Source: an uncultured Collinsella sp.
Lineage (GTDB): Bacteria > Actinomycetota > Coriobacteriia > Coriobacteriales > Coriobacteriaceae
Reading direction: 5' to 3'
DNA: 13,112 nt
Assembly: GCA_900549455.1 (NCBI GenBank)
Contig: UROM01000044.1
Location: forward strand, 1 to 13,112
Shown here: in pieces, positions 1 through 6,605 of the stretch
Position numbering within the stretch: the stretch's first letter is position 1
How the letters are laid out: every line of letters begins with the position of its first letter
Made by a program: the position numbers and the translations under genes
The notes under the pieces: model-generated
The model's database searches: none
Seen by the model: only the letters and a program-made list of their open reading frames with translations
Told to the model about the DNA's origin: nothing

Positions 1-45
1 ACACTTATGCGATCGTCGGCAGCGTCAGATGTGTATAAGAGACAG
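1..45. other. Nextera sequencing adapter with index (artefact)
   Basis: Bases 13-45 are the Illumina Nextera Read 1 transposase adapter, ending in the 19-base Tn5 mosaic end AGATGTGTATAAGAGACAG at 27-45. Bases 1-4 (ACAC) match the end of the P5 primer. Bases 5-12 (TTATGCGA) sit where the i5 index belongs and match what I recall as Nextera XT index S522. This is library sequence left in the assembly, not a transposon end, and genomic DNA begins at 46. Confidence 0.98.
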
Positions 46-177
46 CGTTGCTATCATGGCGAGCAGGGACGCACGCGTCTGCATGCGCTTACGTTTGGCC
101 GCGGGGATGCACTGGCCGCGGTGGCGATGGCGCTGCTGGTGACATGCGTTGTCGTTATCAATCTTCAGCTCGTCTAA
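46..177 (+). CDS. EcfT/CbiQ-like ECF transporter membrane subunit, C-terminal fragment
   Basis: An open frame runs from the adapter junction to TAA at 175-177 and gives 43 residues. It starts with RCYHGEQGRTRLHAL and ends in a hydrophobic segment (about ALAAVAMALLVTCVVVI) typical of a last membrane helix. The ARCY-x-G-x-GRT-like stretch before a final helix is characteristic of the C-terminal end of energy-coupling factor T subunits (EcfT, CbiQ). These subunits couple the paired ATPases to a vitamin- or metal-binding S component in the membrane. The N-terminal bulk and start are missing because the assembly ends here, so the fragment should not be read as a pseudogene. The substrate cannot be inferred. 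With so few residues the family call rests on one motif plus the helix. Confidence 0.6.
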   Translation, partial: RCYHGEQGRTRLHALTFGRGDALAAVAMALLVTCVVVINLQLV

Positions 178-207
178 GCTCGATTCGAGCGCAAGAAAGG
201 GGTCTCT

Positions 208-654
208 ATGACCGACATCGATCGCACGGCTCAGCTCGAACGCGTCTGCACGTATCTCAGACGCATTCCGGCGTGGTATCTTGCCACGACCGATGCGAGC
301 GACGGGCATCAGCCCCGCGTGAGGCCGTTTTCGTTTGCCATGGTTGATGACGGCAAACTGTGGTTTTGCACGTCGCGCGACAAGGACGTGTGGGCGGAGT
401 TGAGCGCGAATCCCAAGTTTGAGGTATCGGGCTGGAAGCCGGGGGAGTGCTGGATCGTGTTAACCGGTGAGGCCGCGCTCGAGGACGATGCATTCGTGAG
501 CGACAAGGTGCGCCAGGCGGGCTTTAAGCACATGGTGGGCATTGGCGAGCAACACGATAGTGCCAACGACGGCCGCCTTGCGTTCTTCTCGGTCCGCAAC
601 ATCGCCGCGCGGTTCTGCGATATCGACGGCAGCGAAGAGCTCCTCGAGCTCTAA
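208..654 (+). CDS. Pyridoxamine 5'-phosphate oxidase (PPOX) family protein, copy 1
   Basis: This 148-residue protein has the small split-barrel layout of PPOX-like flavin- or F420-binding proteins. The key stretches are PAWYLAT near residue 18, RVRPFSF near residue 38, DGKLWFCTSRDKDVW near residue 49, and a late LAFFSV strand. The ATG at 208 follows a purine-rich ribosome site (AGAAAGGGG, 194-202) with five bases between. The gene starts 30 bases after the transporter fragment, so it may be co-transcribed with it. Family members bind FMN or related cofactors and act on small molecules, but many have no known substrate. No metabolic role can be assigned here. It is about 50 percent identical by hand alignment to the next gene, which indicates a tandem duplication. 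Confidence 0.85.
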   Translation: MTDIDRTAQLERVCTYLRRIPAWYLATTDASDGHQPRVRPFSFAMVDDGKLWFCTSRDKDVWAELSANPKFEVSGWKPGECWIVLTGEAALEDDAFVSDKVRQAGFKHMVGIGEQHDSANDGRLAFFSVRNIAARFCDIDGSEELLEL

Positions 655-708
655 TTTCCCAAATTAACTACCCATTCCAAAAAGACTGGTCAGGCGGCAG
701 GAGGAAAC

Positions 709-1119
709 GTGGACGGATTGAATACGGTGCTGGAGTATCTGACGTCGGTGCCGGCGTGGTATCTGGCGACGAGCGTGGACGGGCAGCCGCATGTGCGTCC
801 GTTCTCGTTTGCACAGATTCAGGACGGCAAGCTGTGGTTTGTGACGGCGCGCACCAAAGATGTGTGGCAGGAGCTGCTGCAAAACCAGCGCTTTGAGGCC
901 ACGAGTTGGTGGCCGGGCCACGGTTGGTTGATCCTGCGCGGGCGTGCGGGGCTGGAAGACCGGGCTTCGAGCGAAATGCGCGAGGCCGGATGGAAACATC
1001 TTGAGCGCTTGAGCGAGCACTATGAGGGGCCTAACGACCCCACGCTTGTTTTCTTTAGCGTCGAGGATCCCGAGGCTTTTATCTGCAATCACGACGAATG
1101 GGTGCCGGTCGAGCTCTAA
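709..1119 (+). CDS. Pyridoxamine 5'-phosphate oxidase (PPOX) family protein, copy 2
   Basis: This is a 136-residue paralog of the preceding gene. It shares PAWYLAT, VRPFSFA, DGKLWF, KDVW-x-EL and the FFSV strand in the same order. I chose GTG at 709 because a strong AGGAGG (699-704) lies four bases upstream and the first residues align with copy 1. It is about 12 residues shorter, mainly at the N-terminus, in the loop before VRPFSF and after GLEDRA. The 54-base gap to copy 1 holds no terminator, so the pair is probably one transcript that ends near the hairpin at 1157-1210. The fold is clear; the cofactor (FMN, F420 or haem) and substrate are not. Confidence 0.85.
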   Translation: MDGLNTVLEYLTSVPAWYLATSVDGQPHVRPFSFAQIQDGKLWFVTARTKDVWQELLQNQRFEATSWWPGHGWLILRGRAGLEDRASSEMREAGWKHLERLSEHYEGPNDPTLVFFSVEDPEAFICNHDEWVPVEL

Positions 1120-1156
1120 CCAGCTGGCTCATCCCAACAACTTGGTTTTCGCATGG

Positions 1157-1210
1157 GCGGGCCCCGTATTGCCCGGTGCCGTTAGGAGCGCCGGTCAATA
1201 CGGGGCCCGC
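1157..1210 (+). terminator. Large GC-rich hairpin, possible terminator of the PPOX pair
   Basis: A perfect 15-bp stem pairs GCGGGCCCCGTATTG (1157-1171) with its complement (1196-1210). A second inner stem, CCGGTGC with GCGCCGG, pairs with one G-U. It lies 37 bases after the second PPOX stop and before the arginine operon promoter. The sequence after it (TCCATTTGTC) is only weakly U-rich, so intrinsic termination is likely but not certain. It could also work on the other strand. Confidence 0.55.
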
Positions 1211-1255
1211 TCCATTTGTCAATTCCTTCAAGCGAATGTGTCGGGATTGTTTCAA

Positions 1256-1269
1256 TGCATGAATATGCA
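1256..1269 (+). promoter_or_regulatory. ARG box 1 (ArgR/AhrC operator)
   Basis: TGCAT-GAAT-ATGCA is a perfect palindrome with the 5-4-5 spacing of the ARG box (TGAAT-N4-ATTCA in E. coli). It lies 107 bp before argC. ArgR-family repressors bind such boxes when arginine is present. The regulator is not encoded in the window, so the assignment rests on sequence pattern and position. Confidence 0.7.
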
Positions 1270-1276
1270 AGCCATT

Positions 1277-1290
1277 TACGTGTTCATGCA
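1277..1290 (+). promoter_or_regulatory. ARG box 2 (ArgR/AhrC operator)
   Basis: TACGT-GTTC-ATGCA has one perfect half-site (ATGCA) and one degenerate half-site. Its centre is exactly 21 bp from that of box 1, the classical spacing for a hexameric ArgR on tandem boxes. A possible extended -10 (TGC TAAAGT, 1302-1307) lies just downstream, so a bound repressor would cover the -35 region. The promoter itself is weakly defined. Confidence 0.6.
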
Positions 1291-1376
1291 TCTTTTGGTG
1301 CTAAAGTTTCAACCCACTTCATAACGACCACTGCGAAATGCGCATCGGTGCATAAATCGCAGACAAGGAGTCTGAT

Positions 1377-2447
1377 ATGTCATTGAAGGTTGGAATCGTC
1401 GGCGCGGCTGGATATGCCGGAGCCGAGCTCATTCGCCTCGTGCTTGGCCATCCCGAGTTTGAACTTGTTGCCATTACGTCCAACGCCGATGCCGGCCAGC
1501 CGCTTTCCGCGGCGTATCCGAGCTTTGCTGGCGTGAGCGACCTGGTTTTCACCACGCATGACGCCCCCGAGCTCAAGAGCTGCGATGCGGTCTTTCTTGC
1601 CGTGCCGCACACGGCTGCCATGGCACAGGTGCCTGCACTGCTTGCCGCAGGCGTTTCCTGCTTTGATCTTTCGGCCGATTACCGTCTGAGCGACGCGTCC
1701 GTCTTTGAGGCATGGTATGCCGCCGAGCACACGAGCCCCGAGTTGCTCAAGACCCGCGCTTTCGGCCTGCCCGAGCTGTTCTGCCAGGACTTAGAGACCG
1801 CTGCTTCCAGCCATGCCGCTGGCAGGCCCGTGTTGGTCGCCTGCGCCGGCTGCTATCCCACCGCAACGAGCCTTGCGGCCGCTCCTGCCGTGCGTGCGGG
1901 CTGGGTGGCCGAGAACGGCCCCGTAATCGTCGATGCCATTAGTGGCGTGACGGGTGCTGGTAAGTCCTGCAACGCCCGCACCCATTTTTGTAGCGCTGAC
2001 GAGAACCTGGAGGCCTATGGCGTGGGCAAGCATCGCCATACGCCCGAAATCGAGCAAATTCTGGGCCTGACCGACCGCGTCGTCTTTACTCCGCACCTGG
2101 CACCGCTCAAGCGCGGCCTGCTCTCTACGGTGACGCTGCCGCTCGCGCCGCAGGCTCTCGACACGCTGACTCTTGAGGATGTCGTCGACCATTACAAGAA
2201 GTTTTACGCCGGTCGTACTTTTGTGCGCGTGCTCGATGCCGGTCAGCAGCCCAAGACGGCTTCGGTTGTCGGTACCAATGCCGCCCAGATCGGCCTTGCG
2301 CTCAACAAGCGTGCGGGCGTGCTGGTGGCGACGGGCGCTATCGACAATTTGTGCAAGGGTGCCGCGGGCCAGGCGGTCCAGTGCGCCAACATCGTCTTTG
2401 GTTTTGACGAGCGACGAGGCTTGCCCACAGTGGCGTGCCCGGTGTAG
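1377..2447 (+). CDS. argC: N-acetyl-gamma-glutamyl-phosphate reductase
   Basis: This is the third step of ornithine synthesis: NADPH-dependent reduction of N-acetylglutamyl-5-phosphate to the semialdehyde, in the cytoplasm. The 356 residues are a normal length. The N-terminal Rossmann motif GAAGYAGAELIR is at about residues 9-20. The catalytic cysteine lies in GCYPTA (Cys159). SGVTGAGKS, HRHTPEIEQ and the substrate-binding stretch FTPHLAPLKRGLLST follow in the usual order. ATG 1377 has AAGGAG seven bases upstream. It is the first gene of argC-argJ-argB-argD and lies directly downstream of the two ARG boxes, so arginine repression is expected. A 136-bp gap separates it from argJ, unusually wide for this operon. 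Confidence 0.97.
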   Translation: MSLKVGIVGAAGYAGAELIRLVLGHPEFELVAITSNADAGQPLSAAYPSFAGVSDLVFTTHDAPELKSCDAVFLAVPHTAAMAQVPALLAAGVSCFDLSADYRLSDASVFEAWYAAEHTSPELLKTRAFGLPELFCQDLETAASSHAAGRPVLVACAGCYPTATSLAAAPAVRAGWVAENGPVIVDAISGVTGAGKSCNARTHFCSADENLEAYGVGKHRHTPEIEQILGLTDRVVFTPHLAPLKRGLLSTVTLPLAPQALDTLTLEDVVDHYKKFYAGRTFVRVLDAGQQPKTASVVGTNAAQIGLALNKRAGVLVATGAIDNLCKGAAGQAVQCANIVFGFDERRGLPTVACPV

Positions 2448-2583
2448 CACATTCGATTGTTAACGATTTGGTAGTCGGGTATCGAGTTGGGCGCCACTTT
2501 TAAGCTGGTCTACTAATTGCGACCGGTATGGCGTGCCAGCCGATGCCCGCTATTTTTATTTGATATAAGGAGTCGTAGGGACG

Positions 2584-3852
2584 ATGAATACCGACCTGAT
2601 TGCTATCAAGATTCGCGCCGTCGAGGGTGGCGTTACGGCAGCGGCCGGCTTTAAGGCCGCAGGCATCCATGCGGGATTCCGGAAGAATCCCGAGCGCTTG
2701 GACTATGCACTCGTCGTGCCCGATAAGCCCTGTCCCGGCGCTGGCGTGTTTACGACCAACCGCTTTTGCGCGGCGCCCGTGCAGGTGAGTCGTGCCAACC
2801 TGGGCGGTGCGGACAAGGGCTATGGCATTATCGCCGGTGTTTCAATCAACTCCGGCAACGCGAACGCTGCCACGGGCGAGACCGGCCTTGCCTGCGCGCG
2901 CGAGACCTGCAACATCGCGTCGCAGGTCATCGGCTGTGAACCCCAGCAGATCCTAGTTGCATCTACGGGCGTGATTGGACAGATTCTGCCGATCGACACG
3001 TTTGAGACGGCCGTTCCGTCCGCCTACGAGGCGCTCTCTGCCCATGGCGGTGCCGATGCGGCCCGTGCCATCATGACGACCGATACGCACTCCAAGGAGT
3101 ATGCCGTTCGCTATCGCAGTGAGGCCGCGGGCCATGCGGGCAACGCCTATACGGTGGGCGGCATGTGCAAGGGCTCGGGCATGATCATGCCCAATATGGC
3201 CACCATGATCGCGGTCATTACTACCGATGCCCCCGTCGAGCCGGCGGCGCTCCACACCCTACTGCTCTCGACCGTTAAGCAGACCTTTAATAAGGTGACG
3301 GTCGATTCCGATACCTCGACCAACGACACCTGCATTATGCTTGCTTCTGGCGCTGCAGCCGCAGATGCCGAGGCCATCGTCGAGGGCACTGACTCCTTTG
3401 ACGAGTTGGCCTTTGCCGTGCACGAGGTGTGCGAGAGCCTGGCGCGCAACATCGCGGCCGATGGCGAGGGTGCGTCAAAGCTCGTGACGGTTAACGTTAC
3501 CGGCGCCGCCAACGACGAGGAAGCCGATATCGCCGCCCGTGCCGTCGCCAACTCGCCGCTCGTCAAGACCTGCATTGCTGGCCACGACTGCAACTGGGGC
3601 CGCGTTGCCATGGCGCTTGGCAAGTGCGGCGTGAAGTTTAATCAGGAAGACGTTTCCATCGACATGATGGGCATGCCCGTCTGCCGCGACGGTCTGACCG
3701 TTCCCTTTGACGAGGATGAGGCCCTGCGACGTTTTGAGGCGCCCGAGATCGTAATCTCAGCCGACCTGGGCGCAGGCGACGCGGCAACGACCGTGTGGAC
3801 CTGCGACCTCACGCACGAGTACATCTCCATTAACGGCGACTACCGTTCCTAG
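2584..3852 (+). CDS. argJ: Bifunctional ornithine acetyltransferase / N-acetylglutamate synthase
   Basis: ArgJ moves the acetyl group from N-acetylornithine to glutamate and so recycles it; many homologs also make N-acetylglutamate from acetyl-CoA. The protein has 422 residues. Visible motifs are NSGNANA-x-TG, VASTGVIGQ, the autocleavage region KGSGMIMPNMATM, and HDCNWGRV. The chain should self-cleave before Thr207, the nucleophile, giving alpha and beta subunits. The end, INGDYRS, matches the family C-terminus. ATG 2584 has AAGGAG at 2567-2572, a rather long 11-base spacing. Its presence with no argE or argA in the window fits the cyclic pathway. Whether it is mono- or bifunctional cannot be read from sequence by eye. 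Confidence 0.96.
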   Translation: MNTDLIAIKIRAVEGGVTAAAGFKAAGIHAGFRKNPERLDYALVVPDKPCPGAGVFTTNRFCAAPVQVSRANLGGADKGYGIIAGVSINSGNANAATGETGLACARETCNIASQVIGCEPQQILVASTGVIGQILPIDTFETAVPSAYEALSAHGGADAARAIMTTDTHSKEYAVRYRSEAAGHAGNAYTVGGMCKGSGMIMPNMATMIAVITTDAPVEPAALHTLLLSTVKQTFNKVTVDSDTSTNDTCIMLASGAAAADAEAIVEGTDSFDELAFAVHEVCESLARNIAADGEGASKLVTVNVTGAANDEEADIAARAVANSPLVKTCIAGHDCNWGRVAMALGKCGVKFNQEDVSIDMMGMPVCRDGLTVPFDEDEALRRFEAPEIVISADLGAGDAATTVWTCDLTHEYISINGDYRS

Positions 3853-3933
3853 ATTCCAGGCACGCTGCGCATCTTACCGCGATTGTGGACGGCGGAGCAC
3901 GGCACGATAACGATACGAAAGACGAGGCAGATT

Positions 3934-4914
3934 ATGAAATTCGCACGCGATTGTCGTTCGAGCGAATCCAACGAAGCAACCGCGCAGCTGCTGTTCGAAG
4001 CACTGCCGTGGATTAAAAACCTGACCGGCAAGACGGTCGTTATCAAATATGGCGGAGCAGCCATGGTTGACGAGCAGCTGCGCCGCGACGTGATGAGCGA
4101 CATCGTTTTGCTCAAGATTATCGGCATGCGCCCCGTCATCGTGCATGGCGGCGGCAAGGCTATTAACGAGGCGCTGAGCCATTACGATATTCCCGTCGAA
4201 TTTAAGAACGGCCAGCGCGTGACCACGCCGGCGACTATGGATATTGTGCGCGAGGTACTGGGCGGCAAGGTTAACCAGGAGCTGGTCGCCGCCATCAACC
4301 ACCACGGCAACCTGGCCGTAGGCGTGTCGGGCAGCGATGCCGGCACGCTCATCGCCGAGCCGCTCGACCCCGAGCTCGGTCGCGTGGGCAAAGTGACGCA
4401 CGTCAACATCGACTATATCGAGCGCTTGCTCGATAGCGAGTACATTCCCGTTATCGCTACCGTCGCGGCGGGGGAGGACGGCGGATTCTTCAACATCAAC
4501 GCCGATACCGCCGCCGGCGCCGTTGCGGCGGCGCTCCATGCGCATAAGGCGATCTTTTTGACCGACGTCGACGGCCTGTACAAGGACTTTAGCGACAAGG
4601 ACTCACTCATCTCTAACCTAACGCTCGACGAGGTTAACGAGATGCTCTACGGTGGCGAGGTCGATAAGGGCATGATTCCCAAGCTGCGTGCCGCCGTCGA
4701 TGCGCTTGCCGGTGGCGTATTTCGCGCCCACATCATTAACGGCACCACGCCGCATTCGCTGCTGCTTGAGCTGCTGACCGATGCCGGCGTCGGCACCGTG
4801 ATCCATTCCACCGAGACGGCTTACGAGTTCGATACGCACCCGCACCCGCTTTCGACCTTTGCGGCGCGCCTGACCGAGAACCTCGACGAGGTCGAGAAGC
4901 TTCAAACGGTCTAG
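3934..4914 (+). CDS. argB: Acetylglutamate kinase
   Basis: ArgB phosphorylates N-acetylglutamate, the second step and usual arginine control point. The amino-acid kinase fold is clear. KYGGAAM (Lys38) and HGGGKAI (71-77) form the phosphate-binding part, followed by VSGSDAG, NINADTAAG, LTDVDGLY and GGVFRAHIINGTTPHSLL. I chose ATG 3934, which has GAGG six bases upstream; an in-frame TTG at 3883 has no ribosome site. At 326 residues it is somewhat longer than the usual 280-300. It has a longer N-terminal lead and about 34 residues after the normal GVGTVI end. An N-terminal helix is associated with the hexameric, arginine-inhibited form, so feedback inhibition is plausible but not shown. The gap from argJ is 81 bp. 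Confidence 0.96.
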   Translation: MKFARDCRSSESNEATAQLLFEALPWIKNLTGKTVVIKYGGAAMVDEQLRRDVMSDIVLLKIIGMRPVIVHGGGKAINEALSHYDIPVEFKNGQRVTTPATMDIVREVLGGKVNQELVAAINHHGNLAVGVSGSDAGTLIAEPLDPELGRVGKVTHVNIDYIERLLDSEYIPVIATVAAGEDGGFFNINADTAAGAVAAALHAHKAIFLTDVDGLYKDFSDKDSLISNLTLDEVNEMLYGGEVDKGMIPKLRAAVDALAGGVFRAHIINGTTPHSLLLELLTDAGVGTVIHSTETAYEFDTHPHPLSTFAARLTENLDEVEKLQTV

Positions 4915-4982
4915 CCGGCTCGAAATTGCTACGCCATTACGCCCGCAGTCCGCGCTGCCTGGCGCTTAACGAAAGGTATCTC

Positions 4983-6266
4983 ATGTCACTTGCAGCACAA
5001 CAATCGCTCGAATCCTACTACGTCATGCACACCTTTGGTCGCTCGCCGGTCGAGTTTGTCGAAGGCCGCGGCATGAAGCTCACCGGCGACGATGGCCGCG
5101 AATACCTCGATTTTCTTGCCGGCATCGGCGTGTGCAGCCTGGGCCACGGCAACCCGGCAGTGTTTTCGGCGCTCGAGGCTCAGACCAAAAAGCTTCTGCA
5201 TGTGTCTAACTACTTCTACATCGAGCAGCGTGGCCAGGTCGCGGCGCTGTTGTCCAAACTCGCTAACGATGATACGGACGGTGCACGCGTGCTTGCCGAC
5301 GCGATTGCCGCTGGCGACGAGACCACGGCGGCGGCACTTGGCGCTCCGGCTGCGGGCGAGCAGGTGTGGGAGACGTTCTTTGCCAATTCCGGTGCCGAGG
5401 CCAACGAGGGCTCGATGAAGCTCGGGCGTCTGTACGCCAAGCGTGCCGGCAACGGAGGCAACACCATCGTGTGCATGCGCGGCGGCTTTCACGGTCGTAC
5501 GCTCGAGACCATTGCCGCGACCATGCAGGATTGGCTGCAGGACAGTTTCCGCCCGCTGCCGGGTGGCTTTGTGGCCTGCACGCCCAACGATGTAGATGAA
5601 CTGCGCGCAATCTTTAAGCAGTTGGGCAGTGAGATTTGCGCCGTGATGCTCGAGCCGATTCAGGGCGAGAGCGGCGTGCATCCCATGACCGAGGAGTTTA
5701 TGGCCGCGGCGCGCGACTTGGCGCACGAGGTGGGTGCCGTCCTTATCGCCGACGAGGTCCAGTGTGGTATCTTCCGCACGGGTAAGCCGTTTGCGTTCCA
5801 GACCTATGGCGTGGAGCCCGACATCATGAGCCTTGCCAAGGGTATCGCCGACGGCGTGCCCATGGGTGCCGTGGTGGCAAAGAAGGAAATCGCCGACGTC
5901 TTTAAGCCCGGCGATCATGGTTCGACTTTCGGTGGTAGCTGCTTGGCCGTTGCGGCGTGTGCCGCGACGCTCTCCGTGCTTGTGCGCGGCGATTATGCCG
6001 AGCATGCTGCCAAGGTGGGTGCCTATATGGAGCAGGCGCTGGCTAAGATTCCGCATGTGGTAGAGGTGCGTGGTCGCGGCCTGATGCTCGGCTGCGATCT
6101 GGACGATGCCGCGGGTGATGCACACGACGTTGTGGCCCGTGCATTGGGGGCTGGTGCCGTGATCAACGCTACGGGCGCTCATACGCTGCGCTTCCTTCCG
6201 CCGCTCGTGTGCGAAGAGGCCAACGTGGACAGCCTGATCGAGATTCTGTCGGACGTTTTGGCCTAG
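4983..6266 (+). CDS. argD: Acetylornithine aminotransferase
   Basis: This is a PLP-dependent class III aminotransferase that converts N-acetylglutamate semialdehyde to N-acetylornithine, which ArgJ then uses. The 427 residues include FFANSGAEANEG, FHGRTLETIAAT, PIQGESGVHP, ADEVQCGIFRTG, the PLP lysine in SLAKGIADG (Lys286) and GSTFGGSCLA. ATG 4983 has GAAAGG six bases upstream; an in-frame start at 4926 lacks one. Residues about 97-129, between the LLSKLAND helix and ETFFANSG, form an Ala/Gly/Thr-rich insertion that typical ArgD proteins of about 395-400 residues lack. It is the last gene of the operon, with the terminator 27 bp after its stop. Related enzymes (succinylornithine or 4-aminobutyrate aminotransferase) are less likely given the operon. 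Confidence 0.95.
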   Translation: MSLAAQQSLESYYVMHTFGRSPVEFVEGRGMKLTGDDGREYLDFLAGIGVCSLGHGNPAVFSALEAQTKKLLHVSNYFYIEQRGQVAALLSKLANDDTDGARVLADAIAAGDETTAAALGAPAAGEQVWETFFANSGAEANEGSMKLGRLYAKRAGNGGNTIVCMRGGFHGRTLETIAATMQDWLQDSFRPLPGGFVACTPNDVDELRAIFKQLGSEICAVMLEPIQGESGVHPMTEEFMAAARDLAHEVGAVLIADEVQCGIFRTGKPFAFQTYGVEPDIMSLAKGIADGVPMGAVVAKKEIADVFKPGDHGSTFGGSCLAVAACAATLSVLVRGDYAEHAAKVGAYMEQALAKIPHVVEVRGRGLMLGCDLDDAAGDAHDVVARALGAGAVINATGAHTLRFLPPLVCEEANVDSLIEILSDVLA

Positions 6267-6293
6267 CGAGAGTAAAACATAGCCAGTTTGAAC

Positions 6294-6351
6294 GGGTTCC
6301 AGATTGTCAGTGCGTCATTGATGCATTATTGGACGGTCTGGAACCCTTTTT
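6294..6351 (+). terminator. Rho-independent terminator of the arg operon
   Basis: A 15-bp stem pairs GGGTTCCAGATTGTC (6294-6308) with GACGGTCTGGAACCC (6332-6346), including two G-U pairs. TTTTT follows directly. The loop carries its own small hairpin (GCGTC/GATGC). It begins 27 bp after the argD stop. Confidence 0.9.
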
Positions 6352-6383
6352 GTCATAAATCTGCAAAGGCCAGGAGAGCCTCT

Positions 6384-6412
6384 GGCCAAAAAATGCCAAA
6401 TATGAGTACTGT
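6384..6412 (+). repeat. Inverted repeat, left arm
   Basis: This 29-base arm begins GGCCAAAAAATGCC and ends GAGTACTGT. Its reverse complement recurs at 6570-6598 with only two mismatches. Similarity continues more weakly about ten bases outward, to near 6374. Confidence 0.85.
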
Positions 6413-6472
6413 CACCAGTTGAATCTCATATCAAACCGACTGGCCAGGATTAGTTAGACCACACATGTTCAG

Positions 6473-6589
6473 TTATGTTAGTGGAAAACTAGTAGCGAAG
6501 GCTTCAAATTGCTGATTCAAGGCTTGATTTACCCTGTCATATCCAAAAATCGCTGCTACAAAATTAGTAACAGTACTCATTTTTGCCAT
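6473..6589 (-). CDS. Short hypothetical ORF within the inverted-repeat element
   Basis: This minus-strand frame encodes 38 residues starting MAKMSTVTNFVAAIFGYD and ending TSFPLT. The first codons lie in the right repeat arm. The left arm read on the + strand encodes a matching MPNMSTVTS that stops at once, so the repeat may carry the start of a once longer coding sequence. There is no clear ribosome site, only a poly-A stretch. I do not recognise a family, and it may not be translated. A broken gene remnant is as likely as a small protein. Confidence 0.3.
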   Translation of the reverse strand: MAKMSTVTNFVAAIFGYDRVNQALNQQFEAFATSFPLT

Positions 6590-6598
6590 TTTTTGGCC
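6570..6598 (-). repeat. Inverted repeat, right arm
   Basis: This is the partner of the arm at 6384-6412. Read on the minus strand it begins GGCCAAAAAATGGC and ends GAGTACTGT. Past the arm, the two copies keep only the short ACTGT-x-AC similarity. Confidence 0.85.
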
Positions 6599-6605
6599 AC
6601 GGCCT

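Larger units (their letters stand above)
6384..6598. mobile_element. MITE-like element bounded by inverted repeats
   Basis: A stretch of about 215 bp is bounded by 29-bp near-perfect inverted repeats. It is much more AT-rich than the flanking genes and lies between the arg terminator and a tRNA. The short direct repeat GCCTCTG occurs at 6378-6384 and 6602-6608, close to both outer ends, as a target duplication would. No transposase is encoded. It could be a non-autonomous element, a relic of a larger one, or simply a long structured RNA. The inverted repeat is seen; mobility is inferred. Confidence 0.4.

Noticed and set aside
4986..6182. 398-codon open frame on the minus strand
   Set aside because: It lies fully antisense to argD, which has all its motifs. 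Long antisense frames are expected in GC-rich genes.
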